Assembly: GCA_023390785.1 (NCBI GenBank)
Contig: JAEWCE010000278.1
Location: forward strand, 1-28,008
Length of the DNA: 28,008 nt
Source of the DNA: Pseudomonadota bacterium
Lineage (GTDB): Bacteria > Pseudomonadota > Alphaproteobacteria > Rhizobiales > Devosiaceae
Reading direction: 5' to 3'
Below the pieces are notes generated by a model, which was given only the letters and a program-made list of their open reading frames with translations, did no database searches and had not been told where the DNA came from. This document shows, piece after piece, positions 13,517 to 21,275 of this stretch (positions within the stretch are counted from its first letter, which is position 1; each line of letters opens with the position of its first letter). The translations under genes and the position numbers were made by a program.

Positions 13517-14581
13517 CTATCCCCGGCGCAAATTGCCGTCATGGGCGTAGAGCAGCGCCGTCAGCCCCGCCAGCACCGAGACAAACGCGGGGCCCGCCAT
13601 TGCCCACAGCGGCGGCAGCACGTCGGCATTGCCGGCACGCACCGCCATCTCGTTGATGGTGAACAGGGCAAATCCCATGACGATGCCGAACAGCACCGTG
13701 TTGCCGTACTGCACATTGCGCCGATACCCCGAGGCAGTCGCAAACCCGATCAGCACCGACCCGACGACCAGGATTGGACGGGCCAGCGTACGAAAGAGGC
13801 TGGTCAGCGAGATGGCGCGGTACCCTGCCTCCGAGATCGGCGTGGTCGCAGCGGCGACGAGTTCGCTCAGCGTCAGATCGGTTGCGCCAGTGGTGCGCAG
13901 CCGCAGATCGCCGAATGTAGTCTGCGTCGCCAGTTCGAAATGAGAGAGCTGCTCTGGCGCCGTGTCGAGGCGATAACGGGTTGCGGTGGGGAAGACCCAC
14001 TTGCCTCGGGCCAGATCGGCCTCCGGCGCGACGATCCGGTCGCGCTCGTCGGCGCCGGAGAAGAACAAGGTCACGTCGTAGACAGCCGGCGGATCGGCGG
14101 AAAGCCGCTCGGCGCGCAGAATGTACTTCACTCCGGCGCCATGCTGTTCGAGCCAGGTCGGGCCGCTTGGCCGGCTGATCGGCTGGCCTGGCAGCACCCG
14201 ATCGCCGAGGATCAACGCGGTATCGCCCACGGTTGAAATGACCGCGGCACCCAGAAACGTAACGATCACCGGGGCACGGATGATGCTCCAGATCGATCGT
14301 CCGGTAGCCTGGACGACGGTCAGTTCGCGCCGGGCCTGCAGATCCAGGACGCCAGCAATCGTGCCGATCAGCACGGTCACCGGCAGGGCGCCGATCGAAG
14401 CCCGCAGTGCCCCCAGCAGAACGCCCGCCAACGCCAGCGGCGGGCCGCCAAGCGCCGAAAGCGTATTGAACTTGGAGGTATTGAGCGACTCGACCAGAGC
14501 AAAGAGAGCCAGGAACACTAGCATCGTCAGGAGGATGCGGGCCATCACCCGGCGCAGCACCAGCCTATCGATCGTATTCAT
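13517..14581 (-). CDS. LptF/LptG-family inner-membrane permease
   Basis: The ATG at 14581 gives 354 residues, the usual LptF/LptG length; AGG lies 9 nt upstream, and an alternative ATG at 14590 adds three residues. The layout fits the YjgP/YjgQ family: N-terminal membrane helices (ILLTMLVFLALFALVESL; LALAGVLLGALRASIGALPVTVLIGTIAGVL), 'RRELTVVQATGRSIWSI', a periplasmic beta-jellyroll part (~residues 125-250) and C-terminal helices ('PILVVGSVLIGFATASG', 'GIVMGFALFTINEM'). LptFG extract LPS for transport to the outer membrane with the ATPase LptB. The expected partner permease is not adjacent, so this may be a paralogue or a dispersed gene. Confidence 0.8.
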   Translation of the reverse strand: MNTIDRLVLRRVMARILLTMLVFLALFALVESLNTSKFNTLSALGGPPLALAGVLLGALRASIGALPVTVLIGTIAGVLDLQARRELTVVQATGRSIWSIIRAPVIVTFLGAAVISTVGDTALILGDRVLPGQPISRPSGPTWLEQHGAGVKYILRAERLSADPPAVYDVTLFFSGADERDRIVAPEADLARGKWVFPTATRYRLDTAPEQLSHFELATQTTFGDLRLRTTGATDLTLSELVAAATTPISEAGYRAISLTSLFRTLARPILVVGSVLIGFATASGYRRNVQYGNTVLFGIVMGFALFTINEMAVRAGNADVLPPLWAMAGPAFVSVLAGLTALLYAHDGNLRRG

Positions 14582-14593
14582 GCGCACCATCCT

Positions 14594-14637
14594 GCAGTCG
14601 GACTGCTCCCGCGCCCGCTTAGCCCAGTCGCGGGCGC
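14594..14637. repeat. Two inverted repeats between permease and response-regulator genes
   Basis: GCAGTC-G-GACTGC (14594-14606) is a perfect 13-nt dyad just upstream of the permease start. GCGCCCGC (14611-14618) with GCGGGCGC (14630-14637) forms a second 8-bp stem. They lie in the 170-nt divergent region 14582-14751 that must hold promoters for both flanking genes, so the first may be an operator. Confidence 0.35.
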
Positions 14638-14751
14638 AAGGCCAGCGGCTGCGCAATCCGGTGGGGACCCGGGGGGCCGCCTCACTTCGTGCAAAATCGT
14701 GGCGGAAACAGCGCCGCGGGTGTGAGATGCATCCGAAGCGGGGATAGCGCC

Positions 14752-15429
14752 GTGAAGATTTTGGTTGCCGAAGACGATCCGCAATCGTCGGAGTTCCTGC
14801 GCCGCGGGCTGGTGCAGGAGGGTCACAGCGTCGATTGCGTGGCTGATGGCCGCGATGCGCTGAGCTACTGCCTGTACAACAATTGCGACATGCTGATCCT
14901 CGACCGGATGATGCCGGGGATGGACGGGCTGACAGTGCTCAAGACGCTGCGGGCGGCCGGGCGCAAGCTGCCGGTGCTGTTCCTCACCTCGATGGGCGAC
15001 GTCGAGGACCGGGTGGAGGGCCTGCTCGCCGGCGGCGACGACTATCTGGTGAAGCCCTTCCACTTCTCCGAGCTTCTGGCGCGCGTCACCTCCCTTGCGC
15101 GCCGGCCTGCCGGCAGCGAGGCGGTCACCCGGCTGACGGTGCATGATCTCGAACTCGACCTGCTGAGCCACACGGCGCGCCGCGCCGGCACCAGCATTGA
15201 CCTGCAGGCCAAGGAATTCACCCTGCTCGAAGTGCTGATGCGCAACGCCGGCCGCATCATCACCAAGACCATGCTGCTCGAACAGGTGTGGGACTTCAAT
15301 TTCGACCCCAAGACCACGGTGGTCGAAACCCATATGAGCCGGCTGCGCGCCAAGGTGGACAAGCCGTTCGACGTGGCGCTGATCCACACGACGCGCAATT
15401 CCGGCTACTCCATCCATGCCCCGCGCTAG
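14752..15429 (+). CDS. OmpR/PhoB-family response regulator
   Basis: The GTG at 14752, with AGCGGGGA upstream, begins directly at 'VKILVAEDDPQ' and gives 225 residues. The receiver domain (1-~115) has acidic residues at E7-D8-D9, phosphoacceptor D51 (LILDRMMPGMDG), T in 'LFLTSMGD' and Lys in 'DYLVKPF'. The C-terminal winged helix (~125-225) has the OmpR pattern: 'LDLLSHTARRAGTSIDLQAKEFTLLEVLMRN', 'VWDFNFDPKTTVVETHMSRLRAKVD', 'TTRNSGYSI'. It is likely phosphorylated by the kinase encoded immediately downstream (14 nt overlap). Target genes are unknown. Confidence 0.95.
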   Translation: MKILVAEDDPQSSEFLRRGLVQEGHSVDCVADGRDALSYCLYNNCDMLILDRMMPGMDGLTVLKTLRAAGRKLPVLFLTSMGDVEDRVEGLLAGGDDYLVKPFHFSELLARVTSLARRPAGSEAVTRLTVHDLELDLLSHTARRAGTSIDLQAKEFTLLEVLMRNAGRIITKTMLLEQVWDFNFDPKTTVVETHMSRLRAKVDKPFDVALIHTTRNSGYSIHAPR

Positions 15430-16954
15430 AGCACTGCCCGGAAAGCTCACAGCTTTCCGCCTGGGGGAAGCCAGCGAGCGCCATAGTGGGGACAGGCGAT
15501 TCCCCGAACCGGTGCGCCGCCCCAGCGTGTTCTCGGGCGTCGCGTTCCGCTCGGCGCTACTGTTCCTGCTGGTCTTTGCAGTGGTGCTGGGGATCGGCGG
15601 CTTTGCCATCGTCAAGACCACGCAGGCCTCGATGACCGAGCAGTTGCGCTCCTCGATCACGCAGGACTTCGATCTCTTGCGCGACGCCAATGTCACCGGC
15701 GGCGAAGTCGAACTGGTAAAGTTCATCCGCGCCGCCGTGGCCACGCGCTCCGACAAGCAGTCGGCGTTCGGACTGTTCAAGATCAGCGGCCGGCGCATCG
15801 CCGGCAACATTATGACGGCGCCCACTTTCCGCGGCTGGGGCACGCTGCCGCCGGAGGGCGCGCAGGCCGGGGGTGACGCCCCCTTTCTCGGCTACACCGA
15901 AAAGCTCGACGACAACATCGTGGTGGCGGCGCGCTCCGAGCGCTTCCTGCTCACCGAGGGCGGCGTCATCCTCAATGCGCTGATCCTCGTCGGCGTCGTC
16001 ATCTGCGCCAGCGCGCTGGTCATCGGCTACGTGCTCAGCCATCGCGTTTCGGCCAAGCTCGAAGTGATCGACCGCACGCTCGACCAGGTGTCGCGCGGCA
16101 ATTCCGAGATCCGTCTCCCGGTGGGGCGCAGCAACGACCAGATCGACCACGTGTCGCGCCAGATCAACGCACATCTCGACCGGCTGGGCGAGTTCATGGC
16201 CGGCATGCGCAACACCATCGTCGCCATCGCCCACGACCTCAAATCGCCGCTCAGCCGCGCTTACCTACTGCTGCAGGAAGCGGCCGCCGAGACCGCGCCG
16301 GCAGCGGCCTCGGCCAAGCTCGAACGAGCCCAGTCGGAAATGGAAACGCTGGGCGGCGTGCTCGACACGGTGCTGCGCATCTCACGCATCGAGACGTCCG
16401 ACGACAGCTCGAGCTTCACCACCTTCTCGGCGGCCGAGCTGGTGCGCGACCTGGCGCAGACCTTCGAGCCGGTGCTCGAGGGCAACGGTCAGACGCTGCG
16501 CTGGGACGACGTTCCGGCCAGCGGGGCGCCGGTGTTCGGCGACCACAAGATGGTGCAGCAGATGCTGGTCAATTTGATCGAAAATGCCAGCCGCTACGCC
16601 GGCACGGGTGCCACGATTTCGCTGTCGGTGCGGGCCGTCGAGGGGCAGACGGTCGTCGTCGTTGCCGACAATGGCCCCGGCATTCCGGCCGACCAGCGCG
16701 AGGAGGTGTTCGAGCCGTTCCGTCGGCTCAATTCGGATCGGGGCTCGCCGGGCGCCGGCCTCGGCCTGGCGCTGGTCAAGGCCGTCGTGGCGCGCCACCA
16801 CGCCCGTATCGTGCTCGGCGACAACGGCCCGGGCCTGATTGCCACCGTCGTATTCCCTGCGGCCGGCCTCGCCTCGCGACCGGCCGAGCGCGCGGCGCCC
16901 GAGCTCGCCACCCGGCAGCCGGACATCGTCCCGGCGGCGGCGCCGCAACCTTAA
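15416..16954 (+). CDS. Membrane sensor histidine kinase
   Basis: Counting from the ATG at 15416, which overlaps the regulator gene, the protein has 512 residues; a GTG at 15512 would remove a non-conserved 32-residue leader and is a serious alternative. Transmembrane helices at ~45-67 and ~184-208 bound a periplasmic sensor of about 115 residues. A HAMP-like segment (~209-260) follows, then the H-box with H273 (AIAHDLKSPLSR), N-box 'NLIENASRYA', G1 'DNGPGIP' and G2 'GAGLGLAL'. The Pro/Ala-rich tail after ~480 is variable. It should autophosphorylate and signal to the upstream regulator; the sensed ligand is unknown. Confidence 0.93.
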   Translation: MPRARALPGKLTAFRLGEASERHSGDRRFPEPVRRPSVFSGVAFRSALLFLLVFAVVLGIGGFAIVKTTQASMTEQLRSSITQDFDLLRDANVTGGEVELVKFIRAAVATRSDKQSAFGLFKISGRRIAGNIMTAPTFRGWGTLPPEGAQAGGDAPFLGYTEKLDDNIVVAARSERFLLTEGGVILNALILVGVVICASALVIGYVLSHRVSAKLEVIDRTLDQVSRGNSEIRLPVGRSNDQIDHVSRQINAHLDRLGEFMAGMRNTIVAIAHDLKSPLSRAYLLLQEAAAETAPAAASAKLERAQSEMETLGGVLDTVLRISRIETSDDSSSFTTFSAAELVRDLAQTFEPVLEGNGQTLRWDDVPASGAPVFGDHKMVQQMLVNLIENASRYAGTGATISLSVRAVEGQTVVVVADNGPGIPADQREEVFEPFRRLNSDRGSPGAGLGLALVKAVVARHHARIVLGDNGPGLIATVVFPAAGLASRPAERAAPELATRQPDIVPAAAPQP

Positions 16955-17081
16955 CTCGAAGTATAGTTGGCGACAGAGGCAGGCAAATCCCCTCCCCTAG
17001 AGCTGTATCCGTTGCCGCCGGCGCACCCGCCCCGGCCCCGCGCCGAGGTCTCGGCCGGATGCATCCTTCAAGGAGATTGCC

Positions 17082-17378
17082 ATGCGCAAACTTGCCCTGC
17101 CGCTGCTGATCGTGGTCGCCCTCGGCGCCACGTCGGCGATGGCCGCCACCACCACGCCCACGGCGCCGGCGAAGCCGGCCGTTGCCCCCACCGTCACCAA
17201 CGGCATGATCAAGGCGCTGAGCGCCAAGGCGTGCACGGTCACGCTCGACAACAAGACCACCTATTATTTCGCCGCCAAGTGCGACTTCTCCAAGCTCAAG
17301 GTCGGCGAGAAGGTCGCCATCACCTGGACCGCCAAGGGCAAGAAGGACATGGCCTCCAAGATCGAGGCGGTGAGCTGA
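17082..17378 (+). CDS. Secreted DUF1344-like protein
   Basis: The ATG at 17082 follows a strong AAGGAG site. The 98-residue protein has a signal peptide (1-~21, ending AMA|A) and a Thr/Ala/Pro linker. A small beta domain follows, 'NGMIKALSAKACTVTLDNKTTYYFAAKCDFSKLKVGEKVAITW', matching DUF1344-type proteins ('G.I...D....TVTL.DG..Y..P...D.S.LK.G.KV'). Two Cys (in KACTV and AKCDF) could form a disulphide. It is periplasmic and its function is unknown. A strong terminator follows at 17414. Confidence 0.8.
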   Translation: MRKLALPLLIVVALGATSAMAATTTPTAPAKPAVAPTVTNGMIKALSAKACTVTLDNKTTYYFAAKCDFSKLKVGEKVAITWTAKGKKDMASKIEAVS

Positions 17379-17413
17379 CACCCGTCCTCCTCAGACTTCC
17401 CGACGGGAGACTG

Positions 17414-17439
17414 CGGGGGCCTTCGGGCCCCCGATTTTT
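17414..17439 (+). terminator. Rho-independent terminator after DUF1344 gene
   Basis: CGGGGGCC (17414-17421) and GGCCCCCG (17426-17433) form a perfect 8-bp stem closed by a TTCG tetraloop, followed by ATTTTT (17434-17439). It lies 36 nt past the stop of the DUF1344-like gene. From here to 17657 (about 220 nt) I see no gene; the region should carry the promoter of the DUF2147-like gene. Confidence 0.92.
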
Positions 17440-17657
17440 CATGGCCCCTGAGGCCCTGCGGCCGGACTGGTGCAGAACTGCCGCGCGGCGCCAAAGATCG
17501 GCGGGCCGGCCTCCGCTGCAACCGCGATGCCTCTTGCCTTTTGTCGGCGAGCCGGCCGATCTAGTCGTCGTCCGGAGCGCCACATATTCGCGCGAATTGG
17601 CGCCGTAGTTGGCCAGACGTTTTTGCGGCACCACGGCCGCCGCCAGGAGGAGATGTC

Positions 17658-18224
17658 GTGAAGCTTCCCCGTCCTCACATCGCGCCAGCCGCCCGCTGGC
17701 GCTTGGCGCTGCTTGCTCTGGTGGCGCTCCTCTTTGGGCCGCCGGCCGTGGCCGCGCCGGTGCCGCTGAGTTCGGTGATCGGCTCGCCGGTGGTCGGCAC
17801 CTGGCGCACGCAGAACGGCACCGAGGTGACGATCGCGCCCTGCGGCGTCCAGCTGTGCGGAACGCTCAGCTATATCGTCATCCCGAAGAAGAATGCGGCG
17901 CAATGCAACGCGACCGACCCGCAGACCTTCGCGGCGCTGATGCTCGACTACAACAACCCCGACAAGAGCCTGCAGACGCGCCCGCTGCTCGGCCTCACGA
18001 TGCTGAAGATCGCAGCCAGCGGCGACCCCAACACCTACAGCGCCACCGTCTACAACCCCGAGGACGGCAGCACCAACGACGTGCAGTTGTTCGTCATCGA
18101 TGGCGGGGCGACGCTACGCATCGGCGGCGGCTGTCTCGCGGGCATGTGCGCGGTGACGCAGGGTTGGCCGCGCGTCCCTGACCGCCCCGACGCCCCCACC
18201 TTCACCTGCAATGGCGGGCAATAG
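17658..18224 (+). CDS. Secreted DUF2147-like protein
   Basis: The GTG at 17658 follows AGGAGGAGAT at good spacing and gives 188 residues. A signal peptide (1-~33, basic then LALLALVALLFGPPAVAA) precedes 'VVGTWRTQNGTEVTIAPCGVQLCGTLSYI', the hallmark opening of DUF2147 proteins (GxW..ng...v.i..Cg..lCG.I). 'LLGLTMLKIAASGDPNTYSATVYNPEDGST' also fits. Lipocalin-like beta-barrel folding is predicted for the family. Cys pairs (APCGVQLCG; GGCLAGMC) are consistent with periplasmic disulphides. The function is unknown. Confidence 0.85.
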   Translation: MKLPRPHIAPAARWRLALLALVALLFGPPAVAAPVPLSSVIGSPVVGTWRTQNGTEVTIAPCGVQLCGTLSYIVIPKKNAAQCNATDPQTFAALMLDYNNPDKSLQTRPLLGLTMLKIAASGDPNTYSATVYNPEDGSTNDVQLFVIDGGATLRIGGGCLAGMCAVTQGWPRVPDRPDAPTFTCNGGQ

Positions 18225-18244
18225 TCCGCCATTGCTGCACCGCT

Positions 18245-18958
18245 TCAGCGCTGGCCGAACAACACCTTCTGCGCCTCGTCATCCTTGGCGATGTCCACCG
18301 GCTTTTCGGGCAAGGTGAAGGCCAGCGCCCTGGCCACGCCCGGCCGTGCCTTCATGCGCGCCCGCCAGGCCAGCCAATGCGGAAATTCGGCCTCGTCGAT
18401 GGCGTAGTTGGCGTAGCCGTTGGACCAGTCGAGAATGGCGAAATCGGCGATCGAGACGTCGTCGCCGGCCACGTAATCTCTGCCGGCCTTTGCCTGCTTG
18501 CCGAGCTGGGTATCGAGCACGCGGTAGAGCCGGTGCGTCTCGTTGACGTAGCGGTCGATGGCGTACGGGATCTTTTCCCGGGCATAGCGGGAGAAATGAT
18601 TGGCCTGGCCGAGCATCGGGCCGAAGCCGCCGACCTGCCAGAACAGCCACTCGTCGATCTTGACGCGCTCGCGCCAGCTCTTGCCGTAGAATTTGCCGAA
18701 CTTCTCGGCGAGGTATTTGAGGATGGCGCCCGATTCGAAGATCGAGATCGGCTGGCCGTCGGGCCCCTCGGGATCGACGATCGCCGGGATCTTGTTGTTG
18801 GGCGAAATCTCGAGGAATTCCGGCTTGAACTGGTCGCCGCGCGAGATCGAGATCGGGTGCACGCTATAGGGCACGCCCAGCTCTTCGAGCATGATGGTGA
18901 TCTTCCGGCCATTGGGTGTGGCCGCATAGTAGAGGTCGATCGGCTTGGTCTGCTGCAT
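18245..18958 (-). CDS. Glutathione S-transferase, YfcG/YghU-like
   Basis: The ATG at 18958 starts 'MQQTKPIDLYYAATPNGRKITIMLEEL', giving 237 residues; a GTG at 18991 would add 11 residues. The thioredoxin-like N-terminal domain has 'TPNGRKITIMLEELGVPY', 'SPNNKIPAIVDPEG' and 'SIFESGAILKYLAEKFG', where the S-N-E/S residues bind glutathione. The helical domain ends with 'VSIADFAILDW', the conserved N-capping block. The 'ISRGDQFKPEFL' insertion is typical of the Nu-class enzymes YfcG/YghU, which act as disulphide-bond oxidoreductases on glutathione. It converges on the DUF2147-like gene with a 20 nt gap. Confidence 0.9.
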   Translation of the reverse strand: MQQTKPIDLYYAATPNGRKITIMLEELGVPYSVHPISISRGDQFKPEFLEISPNNKIPAIVDPEGPDGQPISIFESGAILKYLAEKFGKFYGKSWRERVKIDEWLFWQVGGFGPMLGQANHFSRYAREKIPYAIDRYVNETHRLYRVLDTQLGKQAKAGRDYVAGDDVSIADFAILDWSNGYANYAIDEAEFPHWLAWRARMKARPGVARALAFTLPEKPVDIAKDDEAQKVLFGQR

Positions 18959-19085
18959 GGTGGGGTCTTTGCAAGAAAGACGGCGCATCACCTTGTGGGG
19001 GCGACACGCCGTCGGAGGAGGTCCGCGTGTACTCTATCGGCAACAAACGATAGAAGACAACCCACGGAGCCGGATCAAGTTTTCG

Positions 19086-19523
19086 CTATTGGCGCTCGAG
19101 GCGCATATGCGGTTCTCCATCCGACGTGCGGGCTAGTGAAACGCCGTCGAGGCCGACGCTCGCCGTCACCCGCTGCCGCTCGATCGGCCAGGAGAACTTG
19201 CTCACGTTCACCGGCTTGTCGAACTTCACCGTCACCTCATAGTGCTGCATGTCGGGCATCAGCTTCATGGCGATGACCAGGCCGGTGAACGGCCGGCCGA
19301 GGTAGCTCCCTTTGGCGCGCTGTCCGACCTGCACCGGAATGGCGATGCGTTCGGGCAGCGTAGCGCTGGCCGTGTTCCAGTCGCGATAGCCGTGGCGTCG
19401 GGCGATCTCCTCCAGCGCCTGGCCGTGGTTGAGCGGCGTGCCGCCGCGAGCGCGCTCCTCACGCAGGGCCTTGGCCTCGGATTTGAGGGTCTGGATGGAG
19501 GGTGTGTCGAGAGAATAGGGCAT
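19086..19523 (-). CDS. Glyoxalase-superfamily-related protein (Glyoxalase_8-like)
   Basis: In this 145-residue protein, 'IQTLKSEAKALREERARGGTPLNHGQALEEIARRHGYRDWNTASA' (9-53) matches the short helical domain often annotated 'glyoxalase superfamily protein'. The remainder is beta-rich: 'IPVQVGQRAKGSYLGRPFTGLVIAMK', 'YEVTVKFDKPVNVSKF', 'RTSDGEPHMRLER'. No VOC metal ligands are evident, so enzyme activity is doubtful. The AGGAT ribosome site is inside a small dyad (19528-19542), which may limit translation. Confidence 0.7.
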   Translation of the reverse strand: MPYSLDTPSIQTLKSEAKALREERARGGTPLNHGQALEEIARRHGYRDWNTASATLPERIAIPVQVGQRAKGSYLGRPFTGLVIAMKLMPDMQHYEVTVKFDKPVNVSKFSWPIERQRVTASVGLDGVSLARTSDGEPHMRLERQ

Positions 19524-19527
19524 CGGT

Positions 19528-19542
19528 CGATCCTTCGGATCG
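19528..19542 (-). promoter_or_regulatory. Dyad covering the ribosome-binding site of the glyoxalase-related gene
   Basis: CGATCC-TTC-GGATCG is a perfect 6-bp dyad with a 3-nt loop. Read on the minus strand it contains the AAGGAT ribosome site, 4 nt before the ATG at 19523. The hairpin could hide the site or serve as an operator. The 165 nt from 19543 to 19707 otherwise show no convincing gene. Confidence 0.35.
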
Positions 19543-19707
19543 AGGCATCAACTCATGGGAGCCCGCCTTGCCACGATCGCCTCGAAGAGGATGCAACCAT
19601 GAAATCGACATCCCGCACCATACGGGGCTGGCTTCACCATCGGGACAATCCCGGCGAGCGGCCGGCGCCAGCAGCCACGGCGGATATGGTCCGTCGCCGC
19701 GCGTTCG

Positions 19708-20079
19708 TCAAGCGGCCTGCGGCAGCAACGCAATCTCGAACGCCACGCGGTCGAACGGCACCGTCGGCACCAGATGCCCTTTCGCGTCCTTGGCCAGATG
19801 CACGAGCCCATAGCGCTCTAGGGTCCTGAGCGTACGCGACAGATTGGACTTAGCCCGGCCCGACAGGGCTTCGAGCTCCGCCAAGGAGCGCGGCTTTTGC
19901 GACGCGATCAGTTCGAGCAGCAGCTTGTTCCGGTCGGACAGCACCTTGGCGACGCTGTCGAGAGAGGTGAACCACACTGTCGGATCGTCCCGGCCCAGCC
20001 GCCGGCGGCCCGCGGCGACGTCCAGCGTCCGCTGCTTCATATCCTCGTAGCTCGCGATACCGATCCGCAGCGTCTTCAT
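19708..20079 (-). CDS. HVO_A0114-type winged-HTH antitoxin/regulator (TumA-like)
   Basis: The ATG at 20079 overlaps the toxin-like gene's TGA and gives 123 residues; the longer frame to 20118 lies within that gene. 'YEDMKQRTLDVAAGRR' then 'PTVWFTSLDSVAKVLSDRNKLLLELIASQKPRSLAELEALSGRAKSNLSRTLRTLERYGLVHL' reads as the HVO_A0114/MarR-like winged helix. These proteins are encoded beside DUF6516 (TumE-type) toxins and are the expected antitoxins and autorepressors. The palindrome at 20435-20453 is its probable target. Confidence 0.83.
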   Translation of the reverse strand: MKTLRIGIASYEDMKQRTLDVAAGRRRLGRDDPTVWFTSLDSVAKVLSDRNKLLLELIASQKPRSLAELEALSGRAKSNLSRTLRTLERYGLVHLAKDAKGHLVPTVPFDRVAFEIALLPQAA

Positions 20080-20426
20080 TTCACACCCATCTGCTTCAGC
20101 ACCAGATCGACCTCGCACCAGAAATCGGCCATCAGTTCGGCGGCATCGACATAATCGTAGGGCCGGATGGTGCGAAACCGATGCCGATGGTCGCGCGCCG
20201 GCGTCCTGCTGCTCCGAGCAGCGTGGGCGTTGTCGAACCCCACGAGCCGCTCGCTCCTGGGCCCATGCAGGGTCAACGAATAGCGCAGGCCATGCGGCCG
20301 CTCCTCACTCGGCTCGACCCGCTTCACCTCGAACTTGACCCAGAACCGCGCCTTGTCGTCGACAAAGAACACTTGCCCGTCGAGGGCAAGCAGGGTGTCG
20401 AGCGTGGGGTCGGCGCCACGGACCAT
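20076..20426 (-). CDS. DUF6516/TumE-family putative toxin
   Basis: The 116-residue protein has the family pattern 'LDTLLALDGQVFFVDDKARFWVKFEVKRVEPSEERPHGLRYSLTLHG', 'LVGFDNAHA', 'DHRHRF' and 'PYDYVDAAELMADFWCEVDLVL'. Conserved His and acidic residues (FDNAH, DHRH) hint at a nuclease-like site, though the mechanism is not shown by sequence. The toxin gene is first and the antitoxin second, coupled by ATGA. An operator palindrome lies 9 nt upstream of the start, so the unit is likely autoregulated. Confidence 0.8.
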   Translation of the reverse strand: MVRGADPTLDTLLALDGQVFFVDDKARFWVKFEVKRVEPSEERPHGLRYSLTLHGPRSERLVGFDNAHAARSSRTPARDHRHRFRTIRPYDYVDAAELMADFWCEVDLVLKQMGVK

Positions 20427-20434
20427 CTCATGAT

Positions 20435-20453
20435 GTTATCACCTTGTGATAAC
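20435..20453. promoter_or_regulatory. Operator-like palindrome of the toxin-antitoxin operon
   Basis: GTTATCAC (20435-20442) and GTGATAAC (20446-20453) form a perfect 8-bp inverted repeat with a 3-nt spacer. It ends 8 nt before the DUF6516 start codon and also lies in the 81-nt divergent gap before the TauE-type gene. It is AT-rich against a GC-rich background, as expected for an autorepressor site overlapping promoter elements. Confidence 0.65.
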
Positions 20454-20507
20454 TCACGCAACCTGAGGGTGGTTGCGTCCGGCCGCGTGGCGCGCTAGCC
20501 CGGTGGC

Positions 20508-21275
20508 GTGACCGAACTTCTGCTCTTTGTCGCCGGGCTCATTGGCGGGGCGCTCAACTCGCTGGCCGGCGGCGGCAGCTTCGTGGTGTTCCCGGCATTG
20601 CTGGCGGCGGGCGTACCGCCGGTGATCGCCAACGCCTCCAACACCTATGCCGCCCTGCCCGGCTATGCCTCGGGGGCGCTGGGCTTCTGGTCCGACCTCG
20701 CCAAATACCGCGACCGCTTCGTCGTCTATGCGATCATCGCCGCCCTTTTCGGCTACGCCGGCGCGGAACTGCTGCTGCATGTGTCCGACGCGCAGTTCTC
20801 CTACGCCGTGCCGTGGCTGATGCTGTTCGCGGTGGTGCTGTTCGCAGTCGGCGGGCGCATCAATGCGTTCGTATCGGCGCGCGCCGGCTCCGGGCGCGGC
20901 GCGAAAGCGGCTGGTACTGTGCTGTTGCTGGCGCTGCTCGCCGCCATCTCGGTCTATGGCGGGTTCTTCAACGCCGGGCTCGGCATCCTGCTGCTGGCGT
21001 TCCTGGTGCTCGCCGGCATCGACAACATCCACGCCGCCAACGGCCTCAAGCTGTTCATCTCGGTGCTGGTGGCGCTGGTGGCGGTGATCCGCTTCGCCGT
21101 CGCCGGCTCGATCGACTGGTACCACGGCAGCATCGCGCTGGTGGGCGTCACCATCGGCAGCTATATCGCCGCCCGCCTCTCTTACCGAATTCCGACGCGC
21201 ATCATCCGGGCGCTGGTGCTGGTCTACGGCGTTGGACTGACGCTCTACTTCTTCTGGAAGACCTACTGGGCCTGA
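20508..21275 (+). CDS. TauE/SafE-family membrane exporter
   Basis: The GTG at 20508 is the most upstream usable start and gives 255 residues with about eight hydrophobic segments. The N-terminal repeat 'GLIGGALNSLAGGGSFVVFPALLAAGVPPVIANASN' and the internal repeat 'SVYGGFFNAGLGILLLAFLVLAGIDNIHAANGLK' are the two signature halves of the TauE/SafE family, which moves sulfite, sulfoacetate or similar anions outward. The substrate cannot be told. Its end overlaps the molybdopterin oxidoreductase gene by 13 nt in convergent orientation. Confidence 0.9.
   Translation: MTELLLFVAGLIGGALNSLAGGGSFVVFPALLAAGVPPVIANASNTYAALPGYASGALGFWSDLAKYRDRFVVYAIIAALFGYAGAELLLHVSDAQFSYAVPWLMLFAVVLFAVGGRINAFVSARAGSGRGAKAAGTVLLLALLAAISVYGGFFNAGLGILLLAFLVLAGIDNIHAANGLKLFISVLVALVAVIRFAVAGSIDWYHGSIALVGVTIGSYIAARLSYRIPTRIIRALVLVYGVGLTLYFFWKTYWA

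Noticed and set aside
14578..15843. Minus-strand frame of 421 codons across the response regulator and kinase start
   Set aside because: It is fully antisense to the conserved OmpR-type regulator. The product shows no domain pattern.
19599..19829. 76-codon plus-strand frame with a GAGG site starting at 19599
   Set aside because: The site is good, but over half of the frame is antisense to the HVO_A0114-type gene and the product is low-complexity and basic. Left out as unsupported.
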